A stretch of 48,332 nt of DNA. It comes from Luteimonas salinisoli. Lineage in GTDB: Bacteria > Pseudomonadota > Gammaproteobacteria > Xanthomonadales > Xanthomonadaceae. The notes below the pieces were generated by a model that saw only the letters and a program-made list of their open reading frames with translations, had not been told where the DNA came from and searched no databases. Each line of letters opens with the position of its first letter. The stretch's first letter is position 1. The DNA lies in assembly GCF_013425525.1 (NCBI RefSeq), contig NZ_JACCKA010000074.1, positions 1 to 48,332 of the forward strand, given 5' to 3'. This document shows positions 10,343 to 19,012 of this stretch, in pieces. Position numbers and translations under genes: made by a program.

Positions 10343-12379
10343 TCAACGCCCCGCCGGCACGATCGCCGCGGCTTCGGTGAACGGCTTGATGCCGAGCTCG
10401 GCGTGGATCGCCGCCGGCGCGTAGGCCGTCTCGCCCTTGATCACCAGCGCGACCCTGCGGATGTCGCCGATGTCGCGGGTCGGGTCGCCGTCGACCAGAA
10501 TCAGGTCGGCGCGCCTTCCCGGCGCGATCGAGCCGCGGTCGTCGCGGACCCCCGAGATTCCCGCCGCGGTCCAGGTCGCCACCTGCAGCGCCTGCGCCGG
10601 GGTCATCCCGGCCTCGACGTACAGCTCCAGCTCGCGCTGCAGGGTGAAACCCGGCACCTCGTCGGTGCCGGCGACGATCGGCACCCCGGCCCGGTACATG
10701 CGCCCGACGAACTCGACCAGCTTCGCGAACGACTCGCGGTAGCGCGCGCCGGTGGCGTCGTCGGGGATGTCCATCTCGGCTACGCGACGGCTGCGCTGCA
10801 CGTCCGGCGGCACGTGGTCCTCGATCGACGCGAAGATCGGCGACAGTTCGCCGTCGCGCTGGTGCAGGAACTCGAACGTCGCCAGGGTGGGATCCACCGC
10901 GATCCGCTTCTCCGCCAGCAGCGCGATGAAGTCCTGCACAGGCTGCGAATCCAGGTCCAGGCCGGCGGTCTTCTCGGCCACCAGGTAAAAACGCTCGAGG
11001 GTGCGGGTATCGGTGTCCGGCGTGACGAAGAAGTTCAGCAACAGCTGGTTGATGTGCTGCAGCTCGTCGAACCCGAGGTCCACCACGTCCTGCGCGCGCA
11101 TGAACGCCGGTACGTGGCCGCTCACCCGCAGGCCCTTTTCGTGGGCATAGGCGACGGTGTCGCCGAGCAGCCGCCTGGGAAACGAGTTGTAGATCTTGAC
11201 TTGCGGGTAGCCGTTGGCCGCATACCAGTCCACCGCGGCCCGGGCGTCGTCGAGGTCCTCGATGACGAAGCCGTTGCGGGCCGACATCGGGCTCTCGCCC
11301 TCGATGAAGCCGGCCGCCACCACGCGCGGCGAGAGCAGGGTGCCCTCGCGCTCTTCCTGCATCAGCTGCTGCAGCGTGGCGTTGTCGTTGCCCATGTCGC
11401 GCACGGTGGTGACCCCGGATGCGAGATGCAGGCCGCCGTCCCAACGGCCGGCGTGCACGTGCATGTCGAACAGGCCGGGCAGCAGCACGCGGCCGCCGGC
11501 GTCGATGATCCTGTCGGCATCGCCGCCGCCCCCGGCCGCGGTCACCGCCACGATGCGACCGTCGCGCAACAGCACGTCGGCGCTGGCGCCCAGCTGCGCC
11601 TTCTCGCTGTCGAATACCCGAGCGTTGCGCACCAGGGTGGCGCCCCGCAGCGGCTGCGCCAGGCGGCGCTGCAGGTCGACCAGGGCCTTGCCCTCCTCGA
11701 CCTTCTGCTGCGCCTCGAGCGCGTCGGCGTTGGCCTCCCAGCCCTCCTCGATCAGCTGCAGGAACCCCGGGAAGATGAACGCGAACAGCCGCGGCCGCTC
11801 GCCGGTGGTCGCCCAGGCGAATTGCGGGGTGAAGCCGATGCCGGTCAGCGCCAGCAGCTGCACGCTGCGGGTCTCCTCGCCGCGCCGGATCTCGGCTCCG
11901 GCCAGCCTGCGCGCGCGCAGCGTGCCGCTCGGGATCAGCGGCAGGCCGGCATCGCCGCGCGCGGCCAGGGCGCCCAGCGCCACCGAGAACACGGCAGGGG
12001 TGCCGCCGAGCGGGGTGTACAGCGCCACCCCGTCGACCTCGCGTTCGCCCGCATCGGACGTCGAACGCCAGCGCGCCAGCGATCCCTCGCGGCTGAAGCT
12101 CTCGTCCACCTTGGCGCCGAACGTCGACTCGCCCCGTACCCGGTAGCTGCGGTAGGTCCCGTCCGCGGCGAGCGCGAACTCCTCCTGAAGCTCGGGCCCG
12201 CGGCCGTTGTCCTTGAACACGAATTCCACCCGGGTGACGCCGTCCTCGCCGGTCTCGACCAGCTGGTGGCCCGCCTGCCTGCCGCCGTCGACCAGGGCGA
12301 CATAGCGCAGGCGCTCGCTCGCCCATGCCGGGCCCAAGGCCAGCAGCAGGGCCAGCCCCGTTGCGAGGAAGCGGTTCAT
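10343..12379 (-). CDS. Secreted metal-dependent amidohydrolase
   Basis: Exported hydrolase of 678 residues. A signal peptide (MNRFLATGLALLLALGPAWA) is followed by an N-terminal beta-rich region of about 240 residues resembling a DUF3108-like module, then an amidohydrolase domain. Metal-binding motifs are LPGLFDMHVHAG, the bridging Lys in VKIYNSF, SGHVPAF, LQHINQ and AGTDEVPG, a binuclear-centre pattern shared with imidazolonepropionase/prolidase-like enzymes. A C-terminal SIAPGRRADLILVDGDP strand closes the small beta domain. The substrate is unknown; dipeptides or cyclic amides are possible. The ATG at 12379 has GGAGA six bases upstream. It diverges from the M3 peptidase gene and leads directly into the peroxidase gene. 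Confidence 0.85.
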   Translation of the reverse strand: MNRFLATGLALLLALGPAWASERLRYVALVDGGRQAGHQLVETGEDGVTRVEFVFKDNGRGPELQEEFALAADGTYRSYRVRGESTFGAKVDESFSREGSLARWRSTSDAGEREVDGVALYTPLGGTPAVFSVALGALAARGDAGLPLIPSGTLRARRLAGAEIRRGEETRSVQLLALTGIGFTPQFAWATTGERPRLFAFIFPGFLQLIEEGWEANADALEAQQKVEEGKALVDLQRRLAQPLRGATLVRNARVFDSEKAQLGASADVLLRDGRIVAVTAAGGGGDADRIIDAGGRVLLPGLFDMHVHAGRWDGGLHLASGVTTVRDMGNDNATLQQLMQEEREGTLLSPRVVAAGFIEGESPMSARNGFVIEDLDDARAAVDWYAANGYPQVKIYNSFPRRLLGDTVAYAHEKGLRVSGHVPAFMRAQDVVDLGFDELQHINQLLLNFFVTPDTDTRTLERFYLVAEKTAGLDLDSQPVQDFIALLAEKRIAVDPTLATFEFLHQRDGELSPIFASIEDHVPPDVQRSRRVAEMDIPDDATGARYRESFAKLVEFVGRMYRAGVPIVAGTDEVPGFTLQRELELYVEAGMTPAQALQVATWTAAGISGVRDDRGSIAPGRRADLILVDGDPTRDIGDIRRVALVIKGETAYAPAAIHAELGIKPFTEAAAIVPAGR

Positions 12380-12528
12380 GCATTTCTCCATGACGAACGG
12401 CCGGCGCCGGCGGCAGCCGATGGCCCCACTGTGGCCCGCCGCGGGCCTCGCTGCAACGGCCGAAGGCAACCGATCCCGTCGCTCCGCACCGTGCCGATGG
12501 TCACGGGTCCCGCCGCGGGGCCTTGGGC

Positions 12529-12534
12529 TATGCT
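12529..12534 (+). promoter_or_regulatory. Putative -10 box of the M3 peptidase gene
   Basis: TATGCT lies 28 bases before the ATG at 12562. The upstream region is shared with the divergent amidohydrolase gene. No clear -35 is seen. Confidence 0.3.
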
Positions 12535-12561
12535 TGGGAATCCGCATCTCCGGGAAGCCCC

Positions 12562-14790
12562 ATGAAGCATCCGCTCAGTCTCGCCCTGGCCATCGCCCTC
12601 GCCAGCGTGGCCCCCGCCTCCGTCCATGCCCAGGCCCAGGAGGAGTCCGCCATGGCCGGCGCCGAAGCCCTGCAGGGCAATCCCTTCCTCGAGAAGAGCA
12701 CCCTGCCGCTGGAATATCCGCACTTCGACCGGATCCGCGACGAGCATTTCGCCCCGGCGTTCGATGCCGGCATGAAGCAGAACCTTGCCGAGGTCGAGGC
12801 GATCGCCGGCAATCCCGAGCCGCCGACCTTCGAGAACACCATCCTGGAGCTGGAGAAGTCCGGCCAGCTGCTCGGCCGCGCCGTGCGCGTGTTCTTCAAT
12901 CTGGTCGGCACCGACACCAACGACGCGCGCAAGCAGCTCCAGGCCGACTACTCGGCGAAGTTCGCCGCGCACCAGGATGCCATCGCGCTCAATCCGCAAC
13001 TGTTCGAGCGCATCGGCGCGCTGTACGAAAACCGCGACTCTCTGGGCCTGGACGCCGAAGGCGTGCGCCTGGTGGAGCGCTACTACACCGAATTCGTGCG
13101 TTCCGGCGCGAATCTCGACGAGTCGCAGAAGGCGCGCCTGAAGGAGATCAACGCCGAGCTCGCCGGCCTGGGCACGAAGTTCAGCCAGAACGTGCTGGCG
13201 GAGGTCAACGATTCGGCGGTTGTGGTCGACACCCGCGAGGAACTCGACGGCCTGACCGAGGCCCAGATCTCCGCCGCCGCCGAAGCCGCCAAGTCGCGCG
13301 GCCACGAAGGCAAATACGTCATCACCCTGCTCAATACCACCGGCCAGCCGCCGCTGTCGCAGCTGACCGACCGCGACCTGCGCGAGCGCATCTTCGAGGC
13401 CTCGGTGGCGCGCGGCGCGCGCGGCAACGAATGGGACAACACCGGCATCATCGCCCAGGTGGTGAAGCTGCGCGACGAGCGCGCCAAGATGCTCGGCTAC
13501 CCCAACCACGCCACCTACGTGCTCGAGGACGAGACCGCGAAAACCCCGCAGGCGGTCAACGACATGCTGGGACAGCTGGCCCCGGCCGCGGTTGCCAACG
13601 CCCGCCGCGAGGCCGCAGAACTGCAGGCGATGATCGACCAGGAGCAGGCCGCCAAGGGCGAGCCGAGCTTCCAGCTCGAGCCCTGGGACTGGGCCTTCTA
13701 CACCGAGAAGGTGCGCCAGGCGAAGTACGACTTCGACGAATCGCAGCTCAAGCCGTACTTCGAGATGAAGCGCGTGCTCGAGGACGGCGTGTTCCATGCC
13801 GCCAACCAGCTCTACGGCATCAGCTTCAAGGAGCGCACCGACCTGCCGAAGTACCACCCGGACACCTGGATCTACGACGTGTTCGAGGCCGACGGCAGCC
13901 AGCTGGCGATCTTCATCTTCGATCCGTACGCCCGCGACTCCAAGCGTGGCGGCGCGTGGATGAACTCCTACGTTTCGCAGTCGGAGCTGGAGGGCACCAG
14001 CCCGGTCGTGGCCAATCACCAGAACATCCCCAAGCCGCAGGCCGGCGAGCCGACCCTGCTGACCTGGGACGAGGTCACCACGATGTTCCACGAGTTCGGC
14101 CATGGCCTGCACGGCATGTTCTCGGACGTCGCCTACCCCTACTTCAGCGGCACCAGCGTGCCCCGCGACTTCGTCGAGTTCCCCTCGCAGGTCAACGAGA
14201 TGTGGGCGGACTGGCCGTCGATCCTGGCCAACTACGCCAAGCACCACGAGACCGGCGAGGCGATGCCGCAGGAGCTGCTGGACAAGGTGCTCGAGACCGC
14301 CAAGTTCAACCAGGGCTTCGCCACCACCGAATACCTGGCCGCCGCCATGCTCGACCAGCGCCTGCACCAGGCCGAGGGCGACGCGATCCCGGCCGCGGAC
14401 GAGATCGTGCGATTCGAAGCGCAGGCTCTCGCCGCCGACGGCATCGACTTCGCCGCGGTGCCGCCGCGCTACAAGCTGCCCTACTTCAGCCACATCATGG
14501 GCGGCTACTCGGCCGGCTACTACGCCTACATCTGGTCCGAGGTGTTGGACGCCAATACCGTCAAGTGGATCGAGGAGAACGGCGGCTTGACCCGTGCCAA
14601 CGGCGACCGCTTCCGCACCACCCTGTTGTCGCAGGGCGGCAGCAAGGACGCCCTGCAGCTGTTCCGCGACTTCTCCGGCGCCGACCCCGACATCGCGCCG
14701 CTGCTGGAGAAGCGCGGCCTGGCGCCGACCTCCGACGACAGCGCGCCGCCCGACGCCGACGTCCCTACTCCGGCCCCCGCCGGCAGCTAA
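12562..14790 (+). CDS. dcp: Exported M3 family peptidase (dipeptidyl carboxypeptidase Dcp-like)
   Basis: Zinc metallopeptidase that releases C-terminal dipeptides from peptides. The 742-residue product begins with a signal peptide (MKHPLSLALAIALA...VHAQ). The long helical M3 fold holds the zinc motif HEFGH at 510-514, with the third-ligand helix around FVEFPSQVNEMW shortly after. Late MGGYSAGYYAYIWSE fits the substrate-binding Tyr/His loop of the family. Length and signal peptide fit a periplasmic Dcp better than cytosolic oligopeptidase A. The ATG at 12562 is chosen over the one at 12523 because it begins the signal peptide. It has its own terminator. Confidence 0.92.
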   Translation: MKHPLSLALAIALASVAPASVHAQAQEESAMAGAEALQGNPFLEKSTLPLEYPHFDRIRDEHFAPAFDAGMKQNLAEVEAIAGNPEPPTFENTILELEKSGQLLGRAVRVFFNLVGTDTNDARKQLQADYSAKFAAHQDAIALNPQLFERIGALYENRDSLGLDAEGVRLVERYYTEFVRSGANLDESQKARLKEINAELAGLGTKFSQNVLAEVNDSAVVVDTREELDGLTEAQISAAAEAAKSRGHEGKYVITLLNTTGQPPLSQLTDRDLRERIFEASVARGARGNEWDNTGIIAQVVKLRDERAKMLGYPNHATYVLEDETAKTPQAVNDMLGQLAPAAVANARREAAELQAMIDQEQAAKGEPSFQLEPWDWAFYTEKVRQAKYDFDESQLKPYFEMKRVLEDGVFHAANQLYGISFKERTDLPKYHPDTWIYDVFEADGSQLAIFIFDPYARDSKRGGAWMNSYVSQSELEGTSPVVANHQNIPKPQAGEPTLLTWDEVTTMFHEFGHGLHGMFSDVAYPYFSGTSVPRDFVEFPSQVNEMWADWPSILANYAKHHETGEAMPQELLDKVLETAKFNQGFATTEYLAAAMLDQRLHQAEGDAIPAADEIVRFEAQALAADGIDFAAVPPRYKLPYFSHIMGGYSAGYYAYIWSEVLDANTVKWIEENGGLTRANGDRFRTTLLSQGGSKDALQLFRDFSGADPDIAPLLEKRGLAPTSDDSAPPDADVPTPAPAGS

Positions 14791-14832
14791 CGCGTAACGC
14801 GGGCGTCGTCGCCGCGCGCCGACACCCATGCG

Positions 14833-14864
14833 AGCCGCCCGGAGCGATCCGGGCGGCTTTTTTT
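14833..14864 (+). terminator. Rho-independent terminator of the M3 peptidase gene
   Basis: An 11-bp perfect stem (AGCCGCCCGGA and TCCGGGCGGCT) around a GCGA tetraloop is followed by a run of seven T. It lies 43 bases after the stop codon and is the clearest intrinsic terminator in the window. Confidence 0.9.
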
Positions 14865-14944
14865 CACGACATCAGCGGGCAGGGACGACCCGGAGCCCGA
14901 AGCCGGGAGGGATTCGCGCGACCGGCCCGCAGACCCGTCGGCGC

Positions 14945-16066
14945 TCAGCGCGGCGCGTCGTAGCCCCCGGGCACGCCCCCGGGCGATAGGACGAGCTGCC
15001 AGAGCTGGATGCGCCTGGCGCGGAAGCTGGCCATCGAGGCCGCGAGGTAGAACCGCCACATGCGCCGGAAGCGTGCGTCGTAGCGCGGCGGCAGCGTATC
15101 CCAGGCGCGCTCGATGTTGTCGCGCCAGGCCTGCAGGGTCCGGTCGTAGTCGGGACCGAAACCGTGCCAGTCCTCGATCACGAAGCGGCGCTCCAGGGCG
15201 CGCGCGATCTGCGCCGCGGACGGCAGCATCGAGTTGGGGAAGATGTAGCGATCGATCCAGGGATCGGTGCGGTGCCGCGAGACGTTGCCGCCGATGGTGT
15301 GCAGCAGGAACAGCCCGTCCGGTTGCAGGCAGCGGTGCGCCAGGCGGAAATAGCGACGGTAGTTCTTGACCCCGACGTGCTCGAACATGCCGATCGAGAC
15401 GATGCGGTCGAAGCGCTCGTCCAGCTCGCGGTAGTCCTGCAGGCGGATGTCCACCGGCAGGCCGGCGCACAAGCGCCGTGCGTGCACGGCCTGCTCGCGC
15501 GAAATCGTCACCCCCACCCCGGTCACGCCATAGCGCTCGGCGGCGAACTGCAGCATCTCGCCCCAGCCGCAGCCGATGTCGAGCACGCGCATGCCCGGTT
15601 GCAGTCCGAGCTTGCGGCAGCACAGGTCGAGCTTGGCTTCCTGGGCGGCGTCGAGGTCGTCGGCGTTGCGCCAGTACCCGCAGCTGTAGACCATCCTCCG
15701 GCCCAGCATCGCCGCGTACAGCTCATTGCCGAGGTCGTAGTGGCGCTCGCCGACGATGCGTCCGCGGCGCCGGTCCTGCAGGTTCAGGACCAGCGCGCGG
15801 GCGCCGTCCAGCACGTCGCCGACCCCGTACACGCGCTCGTCCAGGCGCGCGCGCACCAGGCGCAGCAGCAGACCGTCCAGGGACCCGGCGTCCCACCAGC
15901 CGTCCATGTACGACTCGCCCAGGCCGAGCGAACCCTGCGCCAGCACCCGGGCATGGAAACGCGCGTCGCGGACCTGCAGGTCCCAGGCGCGCGCGCCGTC
16001 AAGGCGGATATCCGCGTCCGCGAGCAGCGCCTGCACCCGGCGCCGGAATCGATCGCTGCTGGCCAT
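14945..16066 (-). CDS. cfa: Cyclopropane-fatty-acyl-phospholipid synthase family methyltransferase
   Basis: SAM-dependent enzyme that adds a methylene across the double bond of unsaturated acyl chains in membrane phospholipids. The 373-residue length fits the family. Motifs in order: LGESYMDGWWD at 49-59, HYDLGNELY at 109-117, MVYSCGYW at 125-132, the SAM-binding VLDIGCGWGE at 161-170, then SIGMFEHVGVKNY and the late FYLAASMASFRARRIQLWQ. A TAGACT -10-like box lies about 33 bases upstream on the minus strand. It converges with the M3 peptidase gene. Cyclopropanation often rises in stationary phase and acid stress, but no regulator site is seen. Confidence 0.93.
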   Translation of the reverse strand: MASSDRFRRRVQALLADADIRLDGARAWDLQVRDARFHARVLAQGSLGLGESYMDGWWDAGSLDGLLLRLVRARLDERVYGVGDVLDGARALVLNLQDRRRGRIVGERHYDLGNELYAAMLGRRMVYSCGYWRNADDLDAAQEAKLDLCCRKLGLQPGMRVLDIGCGWGEMLQFAAERYGVTGVGVTISREQAVHARRLCAGLPVDIRLQDYRELDERFDRIVSIGMFEHVGVKNYRRYFRLAHRCLQPDGLFLLHTIGGNVSRHRTDPWIDRYIFPNSMLPSAAQIARALERRFVIEDWHGFGPDYDRTLQAWRDNIERAWDTLPPRYDARFRRMWRFYLAASMASFRARRIQLWQLVLSPGGVPGGYDAPR

Positions 16067-16124
16067 CGCTGGAACCTGCCCCCGGGTCGGCCCGGAAGCA
16101 GTCTAGCGCCGCCCGGCGTCTCGT

Positions 16125-16979
16125 TCAGCCGTTCGCGAACAGTCCCTTCACCGGCTCGGCCAGATACGGCGCCAGTACCCTGGCCGGCACCTCTACGCGC
16201 TGTGTGCCGTCGGCATAGGGCCCCACCTGGTACGGCGGAAACACGAAGCGCAGCGCCCGGATCCGGCCGTCGACCGCCATGATCGGCTCGAACTGCGCGA
16301 AGTTGCCCGGTTCCGGCCCGGAGCCCTCGTCGATCATGCGTCCCGCCGAGCGGATGGTCTCGCGGCGCTGGTCCGGCTCCAGTTCCTCGGCGTCGATGCG
16401 CTGCGACAGCGTCGCATGCAGCTGCTCGCGCACGTATGCGGACAGCGCCTCCCAGCCTGCCGCATCGGCGAACAGGTCCTGCGCGCGAAGCATCCGCTGC
16501 TGCCGCGGCAGCCAGACGAAGCGCGCCACCATCGGATTGCCGTGGGCGCCGCCGGTATAGGTGCTGCCGTCGGCCGCCACTGCCACCACCCTCGGGGACT
16601 CGGCGACCATGCGGAACTCCAGCGAGAGGTCGTAGGGCGCCGTCGGTCTGCCTTCGCCCATCGCCGCCACGGCTTCGGCCAGTTCCGCGCGCGCCGCCTC
16701 GGCGTAGCCATGCAGCTCGGCGGCCAGTCCCGGGTAGCGCCTGGCGGCCTCGGGATAGCTGATGCCGACCACATAGCGCGGATCGTGCTCGACCACGTCC
16801 TCGAGCGCCGCCGCCGCGGCCGCTTCGACCGGGCCCGCGGGGGCGGATGCCGACGGATCGCTCATCTGCGCGGGCGACTGCTGCTGCGGTGAAGGCACCT
16901 GCGGCGGCCCGGACTCGCGCCGGCACCCGGCCACGGCGGCCACCAGCATCAGCACCAGGCAGATCGTCCCACGTCTCAT
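16125..16979 (-). CDS. Lipoprotein with DUF3298/RsiV-like domain
   Basis: Predicted lipoprotein of 284 residues. The signal MRRGTICLVLMLVAAVAGC ends in a lipobox with Cys19, followed by a Pro/Gln/Ser-rich spacer to about residue 45. The rest resembles the DUF4163-DUF3298 pair: YVVGISYPE, STYTGGAHGNPM, an LFADAAGWEALSAYVREQL helix, and the FEPIMAVDGRIRALRFVFPPYQVGPYADG segment that marks DUF3298. Such domains occur in RsiV, where one binds lysozyme, and in many exported proteins of unknown role. No transmembrane anti-sigma arrangement is present, so a direct regulatory role is not implied. It follows the csp terminator on the same strand. Confidence 0.82.
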   Translation of the reverse strand: MRRGTICLVLMLVAAVAGCRRESGPPQVPSPQQQSPAQMSDPSASAPAGPVEAAAAAALEDVVEHDPRYVVGISYPEAARRYPGLAAELHGYAEAARAELAEAVAAMGEGRPTAPYDLSLEFRMVAESPRVVAVAADGSTYTGGAHGNPMVARFVWLPRQQRMLRAQDLFADAAGWEALSAYVREQLHATLSQRIDAEELEPDQRRETIRSAGRMIDEGSGPEPGNFAQFEPIMAVDGRIRALRFVFPPYQVGPYADGTQRVEVPARVLAPYLAEPVKGLFANG

Positions 16980-17056
16980 CGCGGCTCCCTTCCCCGTCGT
17001 TCGCGGCGGCGCATCATAGCGCCGCGGGCGTGACGGCCCGATGGAGGCGGGCAAAG

Positions 17057-17082
17057 AAAAACCCGGCCGGAGCCGGGTTTTT
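17057..17082. terminator. Rho-independent terminator downstream of the cold shock gene
   Basis: The stem AAAAACCCGGC and GCCGGGTTTTT surrounds a CGGA loop and gives a U-tract on both strands. On the minus strand it ends the csp transcript 25 bases after its stop codon. Confidence 0.88.
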
Positions 17083-17106
17083 CCTGTAGCCGTTTGCCGT
17101 GAAGGC

Positions 17107-17316
17107 TTACTCGGGCTGCACTTCGTCGGCCTGCAGGCCCTTCTGGCCCTGCACGACCTTGAAGGAGACCTTCTGGCCTTCCTGCAGGGACTTGAAGCCG
17201 GTGCCCTGGATCGAGCGGAAATGGACGAACACGTCCTGGCCGCTTTCCGGGGTGATGAAGCCGAAGCCCTTGGCATCGTTGAACCACTTGACGATTCCGG
17301 TCTGGCGATCGCTCAC
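17107..17316 (-). CDS. Cold shock protein (CspA family)
   Basis: Single cold-shock domain of 69 residues that binds single-stranded RNA and DNA and acts as an RNA chaperone. RNP1 (KGFGFI, 16-21) and RNP2 (VFVHF, 29-33) are intact, as is W11. It has its own terminator. Upstream are about 230 bases without a gene, so the transcript may carry a long 5' leader like cspA mRNAs, but sequence alone does not tell whether it is cold-induced or constitutive. The reverse-strand upstream sequence includes TAGGGTATGGT near 17510-17520 as a weak -10 candidate. Confidence 0.95.
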   Translation of the reverse strand: MSDRQTGIVKWFNDAKGFGFITPESGQDVFVHFRSIQGTGFKSLQEGQKVSFKVVQGQKGLQADEVQPE

Positions 17317-17550
17317 GTTTGCTACTCCTCAAACACAGTTTTGTTGAATTGGACACGGCCCGCGCACTGCGGCGCCGCGACTGTCGAGCAAGGGGTAACG
17401 CGAAAGCGATGGAGCGGATCGTCCCGACCGGCCGGAGCCGGGCGTACAGCCTTTGATCTACCGCATCGGAGCCACGATGTACCGTGATCCCGCTTTGAAC
17501 AGTTTGGGAACCATACCCTACTTGCGGACAAAAGTGTGAATGGGGGGGGG

Positions 17551-17865
17551 TCAGCGGCCGGACGCGGCGCCATCCCGGGCCGGGCCGCCCGCTCCGGCGC
17601 GTTCCGGGTGGCGGCGCAGCCAGGCCTGGGCATAGGAACAGATCGGATCGACCGCCAGCCCCTCGATACGGGCATGTCGCACGGCCGCCTCGACCAGCCG
17701 CCGGGCGATTCCGCGGCCGCCCACGGCGGGCGGCACCACGGTCTGGACGATCGCCATCGTTCCGCCGCTGCGGCGGTATTCGAGGGTCCCGCGATGGCCG
17801 TCGACGTCGACCCAGAAGCGCCCGGCCCCGGGGTCGTGCCGCACCGAGCCCGCGACCTCACTCAC
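17551..17865 (-). CDS. Small GNAT family N-acetyltransferase (YjdJ/Acetyltransf_CG type)
   Basis: Compact GCN5-like acyltransferase of 104 residues, the usual size for this single-domain group. Visible elements are GTLEYRRSGGTMAIVQTVVPPAVGGRGIA, whose GGRGIA is the acetyl-CoA pyrophosphate loop, followed by ARRLVEAAVRHAR and a C-terminal CSYAQAWLRRHPE. It starts with GTG at 17865, preceded by GGAGA; this start overlaps the stop of the upstream histone-like gene, so translation is coupled. A run of nine G follows just beyond its stop. The acceptor is unknown; the Lys-rich neighbour is a speculative candidate. Confidence 0.82.
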   Translation of the reverse strand: MSEVAGSVRHDPGAGRFWVDVDGHRGTLEYRRSGGTMAIVQTVVPPAVGGRGIARRLVEAAVRHARIEGLAVDPICSYAQAWLRRHPERAGAGGPARDGAASGR

Positions 17866-18793
17866 CGGCGTCTCCGCGATGATCGCGCTTGCCCTGGTTG
17901 ATGCGATCACGGGTGCCGATGCTGCCCTGGATGGCCGGCAGCCGCGTCTCGGCGGCGTGCAGCTCCTCTGCCCGATGCGCCGCACCATCCGACTGGAAGC
18001 CGGCGGAGGGGGTGCCCGCGGCGTCGCCGCCGACCGCCTCCCAGGGCTTCGGGCGCCGGGCCTGCTCCTGCTTTGCCTCGAGAAGGGCGCGAGTGTTCTC
18101 CAGTGCCTGCTCGGGCGTGATCCCCTGGCGGCGTCGCGATCCCGAGGTGCCCGCGCGCTTGCCGGGGGTCTTCTTCGCGGTCGTCTTCTTCGCGGTCGTC
18201 TTCTTCGCGGTCGTCTTCTTCGCGGTCGCCTTCTTCGGTGCCGCCTTCTTCGCCGCCGCGCTCGTCGCTTTTCCCTTTTTGGCGGTGGCCTTCTTTGTCG
18301 AAGCCGTCTTCGCCGTCGCCTTCCTGGCGGCAACCTTCTTCGTGGCGGCCTTCTTGCCGGTCGCCTTCCTTGCCGGACCCTTCTTCGCAGCAGCTTTCCT
18401 GGCGGCAGGTTGCTTCGCGGCGGTCTTCTTCTTGGCGGCCGCGGACTTCTTCGTCGCCCTGGCGGCCTTGTCCACGGCGGCCTCGTTCCTTCCGGCCAGC
18501 TTCAGCTGCGCCTCGAAGCGCTTGAGGATGTCGGCCAGCAGTTCGGCCTTGTCGCGGCTGCGCTGGTTGTCGGTATCGGTGGGGCCGCGCTTGCTGCCGC
18601 TGCGCCTGCGCGAGGCCAGTTTGTGCCGCTGCACCAGGTCGCGCGCGCGGTCGCGAGCCTTCCTGGCGCGCTCGACCCGGCCCCTCAGCGTGGTGCTGTC
18701 CATGCGCCGCAGAGGGTTGGCCCGACTGTCGTCGTAGAGGCCCATTTCGGTCTTGTTGAGCAGGCTGGTCGCCCTGGTGCGGGTCATCGGCAT
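17858..18793 (-). CDS. Histone H1/AlgP-like Lys-Ala-rich DNA-binding protein
   Basis: Product of 311 residues. Residues 1 to about 125 are a charged, probably helical region (LLNKTEMGLYDDSRANP, RGRVERARKARDRARDLVQ, ELLADILKRFEAQLKL). Residues about 126-230 are almost only Lys, Ala, Thr, Pro and Arg in PAAKKA/TAKKT repeats like eukaryotic H1 tails and Pseudomonas AlgP. After GITPEQALENTRALLEAKQEQARRP comes a variable polar tail. Likely role: nonspecific binding and compaction of DNA or RNA. The ATG at 18793 has GAGG seven bases upstream. A small GNAT gene overlaps its stop. Copy number of the KKT units may vary between strains because of tandem DNA repeats. Confidence 0.83.
   Translation of the reverse strand: MPMTRTRATSLLNKTEMGLYDDSRANPLRRMDSTTLRGRVERARKARDRARDLVQRHKLASRRRSGSKRGPTDTDNQRSRDKAELLADILKRFEAQLKLAGRNEAAVDKAARATKKSAAAKKKTAAKQPAARKAAAKKGPARKATGKKAATKKVAARKATAKTASTKKATAKKGKATSAAAKKAAPKKATAKKTTAKKTTAKKTTAKKTPGKRAGTSGSRRRQGITPEQALENTRALLEAKQEQARRPKPWEAVGGDAAGTPSAGFQSDGAAHRAEELHAAETRLPAIQGSIGTRDRINQGKRDHRGDAGE
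18168..18227. repeat. Four perfect 15-bp tandem repeats within the histone-like gene
   Basis: The unit GTCTTCTTCGCGGTC occurs four times exactly, encoding TAKKT pentapeptides on the minus strand. Degenerate copies flank it. The 15-bp period keeps the frame when copies are gained or lost. Confidence 0.92.
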
Positions 18794-19012
18794 CGGCTTT
18801 CCTCGTGGCTCGGGTGGGTCGGGTACGCGCCGGGGAATATCACAGCCCGGATGCATTGCCGGTGACGGCCTTTGCCCACGGGGTGTCAAAAAGGGCTCGG
18901 AGGCGTCGCCGACCTGCCGCTGAGCGTCACCGAATCTGCGGATGAATTCACACAACGACATGGCATGGTTGATGCTTCCGAACCACTCGACCCCTGAAGA
19001 CAGCCTGGCGCC

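Noticed and set aside
12376..14829. An 817-residue open frame on the minus strand
   Set aside because: It lies antisense to the M3 peptidase gene with HEFGH and signal peptide; no domains are seen.
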